DNA of 64,000 nt from Roseovarius azorensis. GTDB taxonomy: Bacteria; Pseudomonadota; Alphaproteobacteria; Rhodobacterales; Rhodobacteraceae. The position numbers and the translations under genes are program-made. Shown here one piece after another: positions 1 through 8,756 of the stretch. Numbering within the stretch: the stretch's first letter is position 1; each line of letters begins with the position of its first letter. Where the stretch lies: the NCBI RefSeq assembly GCF_900109455.1, contig NZ_FOAG01000006.1, forward strand, positions 207,214-271,213. Reading direction: 5' to 3'. The notes under the pieces were generated by a model that was not told the DNA's origin, made no database searches, and saw nothing but the letters and a program-made list of their open reading frames with translations.

Positions 1-714
1 ACGGTGGACCGGCCCGGCGCCGCCCCGCTGCCGCCCAACGGGCAGAACCTGCTGGGCACGGATGATACCAAGCGCGACGTGCTGGCGCGGGTGATCTACG
101 GGTTCCGTCTGTCGGTGATGTTCACGCTGATCGTGACGCTATTGTCGTCGGTCATCGGGATATTCGCGGGGGCGGTGCAGGGCTATTTCGGTGGACGCAC
201 GGATTTGATCTTTCAGCGGATCATCGAGATATGGTCATCGACCCCGCAGCTATATGTCATCATCATCCTTTTCGCGATCCTGCCGCGAAGTTTCTGGCTG
301 TTGGTGGTGATCACAGTCCTGTTCGGCTGGATGGCGCTGGTTGGTGTGGTGCGGGCGGAGTTCCTGCGCGCGCGCAATCTGGAGTATGTGCGCGCCGCCA
401 AGGCGCTAGGGGTCAGCAATCTGACGATCATGTTCCGCCATATGCTGCCCAATGCGATGGTGGCGACGCTGACCATGCTGCCGTTCGTGATCACCGGGAC
501 GATCTCGCTGCTGGCGGGGCTGGATTTTCTGGGTTTCGGGTTGCCGTCCTCTGCCCCTTCGCTGGGCGAGTTGACGTTGCAGGCCAAGCAGAACCTGCAG
601 GCGCCGTGGCTGGCGTTCACGGCGTTCTTTGCCTTTGCGATCATGCTGTCGCTCCTGGTGTTCATCTTCGAGGGTGTGCGCGACGCCTTTGATCCGAGAA
701 AGACCTTTCAATGA
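1..714 (+). CDS. yejE: Peptide ABC transporter permease, YejE-like (5' truncated)
   Basis: This is the C-terminal part of an inner-membrane permease of the oligopeptide/microcin C ABC transporter family. The reading frame is open at base 1, so the true start lies to the left of the window. The visible 237 residues contain several hydrophobic spans and the cytoplasmic EAA loop (EYVRAAKALG, about residue 127 of the visible part), which docks onto the ATPase. Family YejE proteins are about 340-380 residues, so roughly a third is missing. The stop overlaps the start of the double ATPase gene by four bases (ATGA), which fits a yejABEF-type operon. The transported peptide cannot be told from sequence. 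Confidence 0.88.
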   Translation, partial: TVDRPGAAPLPPNGQNLLGTDDTKRDVLARVIYGFRLSVMFTLIVTLLSSVIGIFAGAVQGYFGGRTDLIFQRIIEIWSSTPQLYVIIILFAILPRSFWLLVVITVLFGWMALVGVVRAEFLRARNLEYVRAAKALGVSNLTIMFRHMLPNAMVATLTMLPFVITGTISLLAGLDFLGFGLPSSAPSLGELTLQAKQNLQAPWLAFTAFFAFAIMLSLLVFIFEGVRDAFDPRKTFQ

Positions 715-2306
715 GTGTCCTGGAGGTCAGGGATCTGCGGGTGAGTTTCCGGCAGGACGGGCAGTTGATCCCGGCGGTCAGGGGGGTGTCGTTCGGCCTC
801 GACCGGGGTGAGACGGTGGCGCTGGTGGGCGAATCCGGTTCGGGTAAATCGGTGACGGCGCTGTCAACGGTGTCGCTGCTGGGGGCGTCGGCGGAGGTCA
901 GCGGCTCTGTCCTCTATGACGGGCAGGAGATGATCTGCGCGGATGACCGGCGGTTGCGCAGGGTGCGCGGCAACGACATCAGTTTCATCTTTCAGGAGCC
1001 GATGACCAGTCTCAACCCGCTGCATACGCTGGAAAAGCAGTTGCGCGAGAGCCTTGAGCTGCATCAGGGGCTGACCGGGGACGCGGCGCGGGCGCGGATC
1101 GTGGACCTGCTGGAGCGGGTTGGCATCCGCGAGGCGGCAAGCCGTCTGGGGGCCTTTCCGCATCAGTTGTCGGGCGGGCAGCGGCAGCGGGTGATGATCG
1201 CCATGGCGCTGGCCAACAAGCCCGATATCCTGATCGCGGACGAGCCGACGACGGCGCTCGACGTGACCATTCAGGCGCAGATCCTGGAACTGTTGGCAGA
1301 GTTGAAGCGCGAAGAGGGGATGGGCCTGTTGTTCATCACGCATGATCTGGGGATCGTGCAGCGCATCGCCGACAGGGTCTGCGTGATGAAGGATGGCGAG
1401 ATTGTCGAGAGCGGGCCGGTGGCGGAGGTGTTTGCGGCGCCCCGGCACGACTATACCCGCAAGTTGCTTGGGGCGCGGGCCGTGGGCGTGCCCGCACCCG
1501 TGCCCGACGGCGGCGAGGTGGTGGCCGAGACCGAGGATCTGCGCGTGTGGTTCCCGATCCAGAAAGGGTTTCTCAAGCGCACGGTGGGTCACGTCAAGGC
1601 GGTCAATGCCGCCACCCTGCGCGTGCGTGCGGGCGAGACGCTGGGGATCGTGGGCGAATCCGGGTCGGGCAAGACCACGCTGGCGCTGGCGATCATGCGG
1701 CTGATCGCGTCGGAGGGGAAGATCAGGTTTGGCGGCGAGGATGTAAACCGCTGGTCCACCCGCGAGTTGCGCAGGCACCGGGCGGATATGCAGATCGTGT
1801 TTCAGGATCCGTTCGGCAGCCTGAGCCCGCGCATGACGGCCGCGCAGATCATCGCCGAGGGGCTGGGCGTGCATGGCAATCCGGGCGGGCGGCCCGAGCG
1901 CGACCTTGTGGCCGAGGTGATGGATGAGGTGGGGCTGAACCCCGCCATGATGGACCGCTATCCGCATGAGTTTTCGGGCGGTCAGCGGCAGCGGATCGCC
2001 ATTGCCCGCGCCATGATCCTGCGGCCGAAACTGGTGGTGCTGGACGAGCCGACATCGGCGCTCGACATGACGGTGCAGGTGCAGATCGTCGATCTGCTGC
2101 GCGATCTGCAGGTGAAATACGGGCTGGCCTATCTGTTCATCAGCCATGACCTGCATGTGGTGCGCGCGATGAGCCACCGGGTGATCGTGATGAAGGACGG
2201 CGATGTGGTCGAGGCGGGCGAGGCCGGAGCGCTGTTTTCCGCGCCGCAGACGGACTATGCGCGCACCCTTCTGGCGGCGGCGCTGGAGGGGCGGGTGGGG
2301 GCATAG
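711..2306 (+). CDS. yejF: Peptide ABC transporter, fused double ATP-binding protein YejF
   Basis: This cytoplasmic protein of 531 residues carries two complete ABC ATPase domains in tandem. It powers the peptide importer whose permease is encoded just upstream. Both halves show a Walker A (GESGSGKS near residue 41 and GESGSGKT near residue 315), a signature motif (LSGGQRQR and FSGGQRQR) and a Walker B ending in DEPTTALD or DEPTSALD. The fused two-domain layout is typical of YejF, whereas Dpp and Opp systems use two separate ATPase genes. The ATG overlaps the yejE stop, indicating translational coupling. Its stop lies four bases from the stop of the convergent hemN gene, leaving no room for a separate terminator. 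Confidence 0.92.
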   Translation: MSVLEVRDLRVSFRQDGQLIPAVRGVSFGLDRGETVALVGESGSGKSVTALSTVSLLGASAEVSGSVLYDGQEMICADDRRLRRVRGNDISFIFQEPMTSLNPLHTLEKQLRESLELHQGLTGDAARARIVDLLERVGIREAASRLGAFPHQLSGGQRQRVMIAMALANKPDILIADEPTTALDVTIQAQILELLAELKREEGMGLLFITHDLGIVQRIADRVCVMKDGEIVESGPVAEVFAAPRHDYTRKLLGARAVGVPAPVPDGGEVVAETEDLRVWFPIQKGFLKRTVGHVKAVNAATLRVRAGETLGIVGESGSGKTTLALAIMRLIASEGKIRFGGEDVNRWSTRELRRHRADMQIVFQDPFGSLSPRMTAAQIIAEGLGVHGNPGGRPERDLVAEVMDEVGLNPAMMDRYPHEFSGGQRQRIAIARAMILRPKLVVLDEPTSALDMTVQVQIVDLLRDLQVKYGLAYLFISHDLHVVRAMSHRVIVMKDGDVVEAGEAGALFSAPQTDYARTLLAAALEGRVGA

Positions 2307-2310
2307 GGGC

Positions 2311-3666
2311 TCAGATCGCCGAACTGTGCCCGTTCTCGTCCATCTCGTAGGCGTCGAACTGACGCGCGATCATGCGGGTCAGGGGGCGTGCCTCGGGCGG
2401 GATGGCAAGGCCGCTTTCGTCAAGGCGCAGGTGTCCCGGATAGGCCTGATCGGCCTCTGACAGCATCTGTTTGAGGGCATCGGCGGTGATGGCGTGGTCG
2501 CGTATGATCTCTGCTGCATCAATGCGGAAATCACACATCAGCGCCTCGATCAGGCGGGCGCGCAGCCTGTCCTCGGGTGAAAATACATGCCCCCGCGCCG
2601 TGGAAAACCGCCCCTCGCGGATGGCGCCGGTATGCGCGCCGGTGGCGGGCGCGTTCTGCGCATAGCCCTGCGGAAAGCGCGAAATGGATGATGCGCCCAC
2701 GCCGATCAGCACCTCGGCGGTGTCGTCGGTATAGCCTTGGAAGTTGCGGCGCAGGCGCCCCGCCTTTTGCGCGACACTCAGGCCGTCGGAAGGGGTGGCG
2801 AAATGGTCGATGCCGATTTCCTGATAGCCGTCCCAGAGAAACAGGCGACGGGCGGTCTCGAAGAGGTCAAGTCGTTCCTGCGGGGTGGGCAGGGCATCCG
2901 AGGGGATCAATTGCTGGCGCTTGGCCATCCATGGGACATGGGCATAGCCATAGAGCGCCACGCGATCCGGGCTGAGCGACAGGAGTTTCTGCACGCTTTC
3001 GGTGATGCGCGCCCCGGTCTGGTGCGGCAGGCCATAGAGGATGTCGGCATTGAGGCTGACCACGCCGCGCGCGCGAATCTCGTCCGCCGCCTGGCGGGTG
3101 ATGTCATAGCTTTGCAGGCGTCCGATGCTTTTCTGGATCTCGTCGTCGAAATCCTGCACGCCGATCGAGGCGCGGTTCATGCCGGCGGCGGCCAGCGCGT
3201 CGAGGCGGGGGCCGTCGATTTCGTTCGGGTCGATCTCGACCGAGAATTCGGTCGCATCCGTAAAGGGTGCGATATTGCGGATTGCGCCGGCCAGTTCGTC
3301 GATCATGCCGGGCTGCAGGAGCGTCGGCGTGCCGCCGCCCCAATGCAGCCGCGAGAGCCGCACGCCGCGCGGCAGAAGCGCGCCCAGCATGGCAATCTCT
3401 GCCTTGAGCGTTTCGAGATAGGCGGTCACCGGCGCATCGGTCTGGGTGCCCTGCGTGCGGCAGGCGCAGAACCAGCAGAGGCGGCGGCAGAAGGGGACAT
3501 GCACATAGAGGGATATCCGTGCGTTCTCTGGAATCGCCCTGACCCAGCTGCTAAAATGATCTGGCCCCACCGAGCGGTTGAAATGCGGTGCGGTGGGGTA
3601 GCTGGTGTAGCGCGGCACCTTGGCGTCAAAAAGGCCGAGTTTTCCCAGTTGAGTTTGCGTTTTCAT
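2311..3666 (-). CDS. hemN: Oxygen-independent coproporphyrinogen III oxidase
   Basis: This radical-SAM enzyme decarboxylates coproporphyrinogen III to protoporphyrinogen IX when oxygen is scarce, so that heme can be made for the cbb3 oxidase. The cluster motif is seen as C60-x3-C64-x2-C67 with the extra C69 (FCRRLCWFCAC), which is the HemN pattern rather than that of the HemW chaperone. The SAM-binding GGGTP follows. Length (451 residues) is normal for HemN. The gene is divergent from fnrL with an FNR-type palindrome between them. No Shine-Dalgarno sequence precedes the ATG, and a CATAAT hexamer at 3677-3682 on this strand would place the transcript start only two to four bases before the start codon. 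Confidence 0.95.
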   Translation of the reverse strand: MKTQTQLGKLGLFDAKVPRYTSYPTAPHFNRSVGPDHFSSWVRAIPENARISLYVHVPFCRRLCWFCACRTQGTQTDAPVTAYLETLKAEIAMLGALLPRGVRLSRLHWGGGTPTLLQPGMIDELAGAIRNIAPFTDATEFSVEIDPNEIDGPRLDALAAAGMNRASIGVQDFDDEIQKSIGRLQSYDITRQAADEIRARGVVSLNADILYGLPHQTGARITESVQKLLSLSPDRVALYGYAHVPWMAKRQQLIPSDALPTPQERLDLFETARRLFLWDGYQEIGIDHFATPSDGLSVAQKAGRLRRNFQGYTDDTAEVLIGVGASSISRFPQGYAQNAPATGAHTGAIREGRFSTARGHVFSPEDRLRARLIEALMCDFRIDAAEIIRDHAITADALKQMLSEADQAYPGHLRLDESGLAIPPEARPLTRMIARQFDAYEMDENGHSSAI

Positions 3667-3676
3667 GTGCCAAGGA

Positions 3677-3682
3677 TTATGC
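3677..3682 (-). promoter_or_regulatory. Candidate -10 element of hemN
   Basis: On the minus strand these bases read CATAAT, five of six matches to TATAAT. The implied start of transcription is about 3668-3670, which puts the centre of the FNR box near -40, the classical activating position. It also makes the hemN message almost leaderless. This is read from sequence only. Confidence 0.45.
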
Positions 3683-3701
3683 AGGACCCGAGTTGTAATC
3701 C

Positions 3702-3715
3702 TTGACGCAGATCAA
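3702..3715. promoter_or_regulatory. FNR box between hemN and fnrL
   Basis: The bases TTGACGCAGATCAA match the FNR/FnrL consensus TTGAT-N4-ATCAA with one change. The centre is 42 bases from the hemN start codon and 30 bases from the fnrL start codon. This spacing suits activation of hemN and could allow repression of fnrL by its own product. Confidence 0.85.
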
Positions 3716-3738
3716 TTCACGGGAAAAATGACAGTTTG

Positions 3739-4485
3739 ATGCTGAAGGAACTTGCCAGTGCTGCCCCTCGCGATTGTGAGGATTGCCCGATCCGGCACCG
3801 CGCCGTTTGTGCGCGGTGTGAAAGCGATGAACTGGAGCGGCTGGATCAGATAAAGTATTACCGTTCTTTCGAGGCGGGCCAGACGCTGATCTGGTCCGGC
3901 GACAAGATGGATTTCGTGGGGTCGGTCGTGTCGGGCATCGCCACGCTCACGCAGACCATGGAGGACGGGCGCACGCAGATGGTGGGCCTGCTGCTGCCCA
4001 GCGATTTCGTGGGTCGTCCGGGGCGTGACAGCGCCGCCTATGACGTGGTGGCGGTCAGCGATATCGTGATGTGCTGTTTTCGCAAGAAGCCGTTTGAAGA
4101 CATGATGGCGCGCACGCCGCATATTGCGCAGCGCCTGCTGGAAATGACCCTCGATGAGCTGGACGCGGCGCGCGAATGGATGCTGGTTCTGGGGCGCAAG
4201 ACGGCGCGCGAGAAGATCGCCTCGCTCATCGCGATCATTGCGCGGCGTGATGCGGTGCTGAACACCGCGGGGATGCAGGGCCCGCTGGTATTCGATCTGC
4301 CGCTGACGCGGGAAGCGATGGCCGATTATCTGGGCCTGACGCTGGAGACAGTGAGCCGTCAGGTCTCGGCGCTCCGGCGGGATGGGGTCATAATGCTGGA
4401 AGGCAAGCGCCGGGTGACGGTGCCCGATTTCAACCGCCTTCTCGAAGAGGCGGGCGATGACAGCGATGGCGGGCTGTTGGTCTGA
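3739..4485 (+). CDS. fnrL: Oxygen-sensing transcription regulator FnrL
   Basis: This Crp/Fnr-family activator senses oxygen through a [4Fe-4S] cluster. With the ATG at 3739 the protein has 248 residues. The N terminus holds C13, C16, C24 and C27, and a further CC pair lies at 112-113, giving the four ligands expected. A cyclic-nucleotide-type beta barrel is followed by a helix-turn-helix with the FNR-specific ExxSR recognition signature (LETVSRQVSAL). A TTG at 3736 is in frame, but the ATG is preferred because a three-codon ORF (3728-3739) ends in a TGATG overlap with it. The gene sits among its probable targets hemN, usp, ccoN and ccoG, as in Rhodobacter. Confidence 0.93.
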   Translation: MLKELASAAPRDCEDCPIRHRAVCARCESDELERLDQIKYYRSFEAGQTLIWSGDKMDFVGSVVSGIATLTQTMEDGRTQMVGLLLPSDFVGRPGRDSAAYDVVAVSDIVMCCFRKKPFEDMMARTPHIAQRLLEMTLDELDAAREWMLVLGRKTAREKIASLIAIIARRDAVLNTAGMQGPLVFDLPLTREAMADYLGLTLETVSRQVSALRRDGVIMLEGKRRVTVPDFNRLLEEAGDDSDGGLLV

Positions 4486-4619
4486 CCTGCCGTATTCGCG
4501 GGCGGAATATGACACACTCGTTACCGCCGCGTGAGCGTAAAGTGAGTCGATATCTGTTCTTGTCTGCGCGCGACATCACTACTCTTGCTTCAGGACTGGC
4601 TGAAATCTGGAGCATCACG

Positions 4620-5120
4620 ATGACCAAGACCCAATCTCGCGCGCGCACCCGAAAAGCCGGCAATTCAAAAGCCCCCGCCGCAGAACCGGCTACGCCCGAA
4701 ATGACGCGGCGTCGGCTGCTGGGGCGTTTGGGCTACGGGGCGCTGGGGGTTGCCGCCTTTGGTGGGGCCGGCATCTGGGGCACCCGGCATGTGCAGGCGA
4801 TCAATGCCGAACATGACCTGAGCCGTGTGGGACAGGGCGTGCCCACGGTCGTTCAGATACATGACCCGCAATGTCCGGTCTGCATGGCGCTGCAAAAACA
4901 GACCCGCAAGGCGCTGCGCGGGATCGACGAACAGGATCTTCTCTATCTTATCGCGAGCATACGCACGGCCGAGGGCAGCGCCTTTGCGGGCAGGTTCGGC
5001 GTGCCGCATGTGACACTGCTGCTGTTTGACGGGCAGGGAGAGTTGCGTCAGACCCTGCGCGGGCCGCAAGAGGCCGAACATCTGCGCCCGATATTCGAGT
5101 CGCTGGGCCGCCGGGGTTAG
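4620..5120 (+). CDS. Membrane-anchored or Tat-exported thioredoxin-like protein
   Basis: The 166-residue product has a basic N terminus, a TRRRLLGRLG segment followed by a hydrophobic stretch (about residues 38-60), then a thioredoxin-like domain. The domain has an active-site CPVC in the context DPQCPVCMALQ and a cis-Pro-like VPHVTLLLFDG strand. The RRRLL segment before the hydrophobic span could be a Tat signal or just a positive-inside anchor; either way the CxxC domain would face the periplasm. The ATG at 4620 is chosen because GGAG lies eight bases before it and the longer reading frame starts with poor sequence. It sits between fnrL and usp in a micro-oxic respiration island, so a role in periplasmic thiol or cytochrome maturation is possible but unproven. 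Confidence 0.72.
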   Translation: MTKTQSRARTRKAGNSKAPAAEPATPEMTRRRLLGRLGYGALGVAAFGGAGIWGTRHVQAINAEHDLSRVGQGVPTVVQIHDPQCPVCMALQKQTRKALRGIDEQDLLYLIASIRTAEGSAFAGRFGVPHVTLLLFDGQGELRQTLRGPQEAEHLRPIFESLGRRG

Positions 5121-5160
5121 CGGCGACCATGCAAGGCTTGGCGAGGTTCAATCGGCGCGC

Positions 5161-6000
5161 TCAATGTGCCATCAGGACCGGCACCCTGGCCTGTTCGAGC
5201 ATATAGCGCGTGGCCCCGCCAAAAATCGCCTCGCGGAACCGCGAATGGCCATAGGCCCCCATCACCACCATATCGGCGGCCATGTCGCCCGCGTGCCGCA
5301 AGAGCACGTCCGATACACGCGGCAGGGTCTTTGACAGGACGTCGATCTCGACCTTGACCCCGTGCCGCGCCAGATATTGCGACAAGAGCCCGCCGGGATC
5401 GGATCGGTTGGGGCCGTGGGTTGGCGGGTCGATCACCACGACATGCACCTCGTCCGCCGATTCGAGCAATGGCATCGCGGCGCGGACCGCGCCGAGGGCT
5501 TCGCTGCTTTCATTCCAGCCGATCATGATTCGGGCCGGACGCGGAACCGGCGCGCCGCCGGCGGGAACGACCAGGACCGCGGTGCGCCCCTCGAAGAGCG
5601 CTGCCTCGATGACCGGCTCAAGCTCGGCTCCGCGCCCCTCGCCATAGGGTTGCGGCAGGATGACCATATCGGAAAACCGGGCCCGGACCGCGACATGCCG
5701 CCCCAGATCCGCGAGCTGCGCGACGCCGCCCTCGACACCCCAGCGCAGGGAGGTGCCGCCGAGGATTGCGCGCGCCCTGGTCTCGATCTTTTCGGCCTCC
5801 TGTTGTGCGCGGGTGATGGTTTCCTGAAGAACAATCGCGCTGGCCCCGGCGTAGTAATAGCCTGACTGGCTCCGGTCCACGCCGAGGCAGAGCACGTCGA
5901 GATGGGCGTCATTGATGCTGGCGGCCTCGATGGCATGAGCCAGCGTTTGCTCAATGAGCGCTTCGTCGGTGAGTACGGAAAACAGGCTTCGGTATGTCAT
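5161..6000 (-). CDS. Universal stress protein with two UspA-type domains
   Basis: The 279-residue soluble protein consists of two UspA-like halves. The second half ends with a nucleotide-binding loop of the G-x2-G-x9-G-(S/T) kind (GAYGHSRFREAIFGGAT, near residue 249), while the first half lacks a clear loop. Such tandem proteins are often linked with anaerobic or low-oxygen survival in proteobacteria. A good ribosome site (AGGAATGCGACATG) supports the start. It is divergent from ccoN, with two perfect FNR boxes in the shared intergenic region, the nearer one about 70 bases from this start. The exact cellular role cannot be deduced. Confidence 0.88.
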   Translation of the reverse strand: MTYRSLFSVLTDEALIEQTLAHAIEAASINDAHLDVLCLGVDRSQSGYYYAGASAIVLQETITRAQQEAEKIETRARAILGGTSLRWGVEGGVAQLADLGRHVAVRARFSDMVILPQPYGEGRGAELEPVIEAALFEGRTAVLVVPAGGAPVPRPARIMIGWNESSEALGAVRAAMPLLESADEVHVVVIDPPTHGPNRSDPGGLLSQYLARHGVKVEIDVLSKTLPRVSDVLLRHAGDMAADMVVMGAYGHSRFREAIFGGATRYMLEQARVPVLMAH

Positions 6001-6062
6001 GTCGCATTCCTTTCTTTAGCTGCCTATAGCATCACCGTATTACGCGGGCGGCATTTCATGCC

Positions 6063-6076
6063 TTGATGCCGATCAA
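6063..6076. promoter_or_regulatory. FNR box proximal to usp
   Basis: The bases TTGATGCCGATCAA match the FNR consensus TTGAT-N4-ATCAA exactly. The centre is 69 bases from the usp start codon, so this copy probably serves the usp promoter. Confidence 0.88.
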
Positions 6077-6094
6077 GTAAAGCTCTGGCTCGTC

Positions 6095-6108
6095 TTGATG
6101 CAGATCAA
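6095..6108. promoter_or_regulatory. FNR box proximal to ccoN
   Basis: The bases TTGATGCAGATCAA match the FNR consensus exactly. The site lies 32 bases (three helical turns) from the other box and about 102 bases before the ccoN start, and probably activates ccoNOQP. Confidence 0.88.
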
Positions 6109-6203
6109 GGATAGTTGAATCCGTTCCCACCATTACGGCTACAGTCTGAACGCGCCCGCGCGGGACTGTTCGAATCGCGCGGAAAGAGACAAAGGGACGT
6201 AAC

Positions 6204-7808
6204 ATGACGAATTATATCAAATTGATCGCGCTAGGTCTGGTCACGCTTTTTGCACTGATCGCGGCCAATTACGCGCGCGATCTGGCCTATCTGGTCAATG
6301 CGCTGACGGTGGCGCTGGTGGCTGGCGGGCTGTTTCTGTGGGTGCTGCGCCATACCGATGAACCCGTCGAAAAGGTGGATCTGTCAGGGGAATACATGGA
6401 TGGCGTGGTGCGTGCCGGGGTCGTTGCAACCGCGTTCTGGGGGGTTGTCGGCTTTCTGGTGGGGACGTTCATTGCCTTTCAGCTTGCCTATCCGGCGCTC
6501 AATTTCGAATGGGCGCAGGGCTATGCCAATTTCGGGCGGTTGCGTCCGCTGCATACGAGCGCGGTGATCTTTGCGTTTGGCGGCAACGCGCTGATTGCGA
6601 CGTCCTTTTATGTGGTGCAACGCACCTCTGCGGCGCGACTCTGGGGTGGGAATCTCGCGTGGTTCGTGTTCTGGGGCTATCAGCTGGTGATCGTGCTGGC
6701 AGCCACCGGCTATTTGCTGGGGGCCACGCAATCCAAGGAATATGCCGAGCCGGAATGGTATGTGGACTGGTGGCTGACGGTCGTGTGGCTGGCCTATCTG
6801 GCGGTGTTCCTGGGCACCATCGTCAAGCGCCGCGAGCCGCATATCTACGTGGCCAACTGGTTTTACCTGTCGTTCATCATCACCGTGGCCATGCTGCATG
6901 TGGTGAACAACCTGAGCATTCCGGTGTCGATCTTTGGTTCGAAATCGGTGCAGGTGTTCTCGGGCGTGCAGGATGCGATGGTGCAGTGGTGGTATGGCCA
7001 TAACGCCGTGGGCTTTTTCCTGACCGCAGGGTTTCTGGGCATGATGTATTATTTCGTGCCGAAGCAGGCGGAGCGCCCGGTTTACAGCTACAAACTCAGC
7101 ATCATCCACTTCTGGGCGCTGATCTTTCTCTATATCTGGGCTGGTCCGCATCACCTGCACTATACGGCGCTGCCGGACTGGGCCTCGACCCTTGGCATGG
7201 TGTTCTCGATCATTCTGTGGATGCCGTCCTGGGGCGGGATGATCAACGGTCTGATGACGCTCTCGGGAGCATGGGACAAGCTGCGCACCGATCCGATCAT
7301 CCGCATGATGGTGATCTCGATCGGGTTTTACGGCATGTCCACATTCGAGGGGCCGATGATGTCGATCCGGGCGGTCAATTCGCTATCGCATTACACCGAC
7401 TGGACCATCGGGCATGTGCATTCGGGGGCTCTGGGGTGGAACGGGATGATCACCTTTGGCGCGCTCTATTTCCTGGTGCCGAAGTTGTGGAACCGTGAAC
7501 GGCTCTATAGCCTCAACCTCGTGAGCTGGCACTTCTGGCTGGCGACCATCGGTATCATTCTCTACGCCGCCTCGATGTGGGTGACCGGCATCATGGAGGG
7601 CCTGATGTGGCGCGAGGTGGATGCCAACGGCTTTCTCGTGAACTCGTTTGCCGATACCGTGGCCGCCAAGTTTCCGATGTATGTGGTGCGCGGTCTGGGT
7701 GGGGTGCTGTTCCTCGCCGGTGCGGTGATCATGTGCTACAACCTCTGGATGACTGTAAGGCGTTCGCCGGCCGTTGCCGCCGCGAACAGCGCAGTCCCGG
7801 CTGAATAA
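6204..7808 (+). CDS. ccoN: Cytochrome cbb3 oxidase subunit I
   Basis: This is the catalytic, multi-span inner-membrane subunit of the high-affinity cbb3 terminal oxidase, which reduces oxygen to water using electrons from the c-type subunits. The 534-residue length is normal. Heme- and copper-ligating histidines are seen in [13 protein letters not shown] (low-spin heme), [10 protein letters not shown] and GPHHLHYT (copper B), and [16 protein letters not shown] (high-spin heme). It is the first gene of ccoNOQP; the ccoO start follows after 13 bases. Two perfect FNR boxes upstream predict induction at low oxygen. Confidence 0.97.
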   Translation: MTNYIKLIALGLVTLFALIAANYARDLAYLVNALTVALVAGGLFLWVLRHTDEPVEKVDLSGEYMDGVVRAGVVATAFWGVVGFLVGTFIAFQLAYPALNFEWAQGYANFGRLRPLHTSAVIFAFGGNALIATSFYVVQRTSAARLWGGNLAWFVFWGYQLVIVLAATGYLLGATQSKEYAEPEWYVDWWLTVVWLAYLAVFLGTIVKRREPHIYVANWFYLSFIITVAMLHVVNNLSIPVSIFGSKSVQVFSGVQDAMVQWWYGHNAVGFFLTAGFLGMMYYFVPKQAERPVYSYKLSIIHFWALIFLYIWAGPHHLHYTALPDWASTLGMVFSIILWMPSWGGMINGLMTLSGAWDKLRTDPIIRMMVISIGFYGMSTFEGPMMSIRAVNSLSHYTDWTIGHVHSGALGWNGMITFGALYFLVPKLWNRERLYSLNLVSWHFWLATIGIILYAASMWVTGIMEGLMWREVDANGFLVNSFADTVAAKFPMYVVRGLGGVLFLAGAVIMCYNLWMTVRRSPAVAAANSAVPAE

Positions 7809-7821
7809 GAGGGACGCAGAG

Positions 7822-8547
7822 ATGGCAATTCTGGACAAACACGCAATCCTGGAAAAGAACGTCACGCTTCTGGCGATCTTTGCCTTTCTCGTGGTCACCA
7901 TCGGGGGGATCGTGCAGATCGCCCCGCTGTTCTGGCTGGAAAACACTATCGAGGATGTCGAGGGCATGCGCCCCTATTCCCCTCTCGAACTGGCGGGGCG
8001 GGATATCTATGTCCGCGAGGGCTGTTACGTCTGTCACAGCCAGATGATCCGCCCGATGCGGGACGAGGTCGAGCGCTATGGCCATTATTCACTGGCGGCG
8101 GAGTCGAAATATGACCATCCGTTCCAGTGGGGATCGAAACGCACCGGGCCTGATCTGGCCCGCGTCGGCGGTCGCTATTCGGATGACTGGCATGTGGACC
8201 ACCTGCGCGATCCGCAGTCGGTCGTGCCGGAATCGGTGATGCCGAAATACGGCTTTCTCGAAAACCGGATGCTGGACGGCAAGTATGTTGTCGACCTGAT
8301 GAAAACCCACCGACTGATCGGCGTGCCCTATACCGACGAGATGATCGAGAACGCACAGGCCGATTTCAAGGTGCAGATCGACCCGTTCGGCGATACCGAC
8401 GGTCTGCTGGAGCGCTATCCGGGGGCGCAGGTGCGCAATTTCGACGGTCAGCCGGGGATATCGGAGACCGACGCGCTGATCGCTTACATGCAGATGCTGG
8501 GCACGCTGGTCGATTTCTCGACCTTCACGCCGGTCGCAAACCGTTAG
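7822..8547 (+). CDS. ccoO: Cytochrome cbb3 oxidase subunit II (mono-heme cytochrome c)
   Basis: The 241-residue subunit has one N-terminal membrane anchor (about residues 13-35) and a periplasmic domain with a single heme c site, CYVCH, followed by the SQMIRP sequence typical of CcoO. It passes electrons from CcoP to the CcoN heme. The ATG at 7822 is chosen over an upstream GTG-type extension because GAGGGACGCAGAG precedes it and the protein then begins MAILDKH, as in relatives. The second axial ligand is probably a methionine in the C-terminal half. Confidence 0.96.
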   Translation: MAILDKHAILEKNVTLLAIFAFLVVTIGGIVQIAPLFWLENTIEDVEGMRPYSPLELAGRDIYVREGCYVCHSQMIRPMRDEVERYGHYSLAAESKYDHPFQWGSKRTGPDLARVGGRYSDDWHVDHLRDPQSVVPESVMPKYGFLENRMLDGKYVVDLMKTHRLIGVPYTDEMIENAQADFKVQIDPFGDTDGLLERYPGAQVRNFDGQPGISETDALIAYMQMLGTLVDFSTFTPVANR

Positions 8548-8558
8548 GAGGCACGGAG

Positions 8559-8753
8559 ATGGAAACCTATTCGCTGCTGCGTGAGTTCGCCGATAGCTGG
8601 ATGTTGCTTTTCCTGTTCCTGTTCTTTGTCGGTGTGGTGCTCTGGGTGTTCCGCCCCGGCGCGACCAAGACCTACGAGGATCCGTCGAACATCCCATTCC
8701 GGCACGAAGACAAACCGGCACCGGCGCGTGATGCCGACGCCAAGGAGGCGTGA
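8559..8753 (+). CDS. ccoQ: Cytochrome cbb3 oxidase subunit CcoQ
   Basis: This 64-residue protein has one transmembrane span (about residues 14-31) ending in FRPGATK and a short charged cytoplasmic tail. CcoQ is a non-catalytic subunit that stabilises the cbb3 complex and in Rhodobacter takes part in signalling to the PrrBA/RegBA system. It sits between ccoO and ccoP with spacings of 11 and 3 bases, so translation is likely coupled. Confidence 0.93.
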   Translation: METYSLLREFADSWMLLFLFLFFVGVVLWVFRPGATKTYEDPSNIPFRHEDKPAPARDADAKEA

Positions 8754-8756
8754 GAC

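Noticed and set aside
6166..6174. GTTCGAATC, like a tRNA T-loop
   Set aside because: No acceptor stem, D-arm or anticodon arm can be drawn around it; it lies in the ccoN leader.
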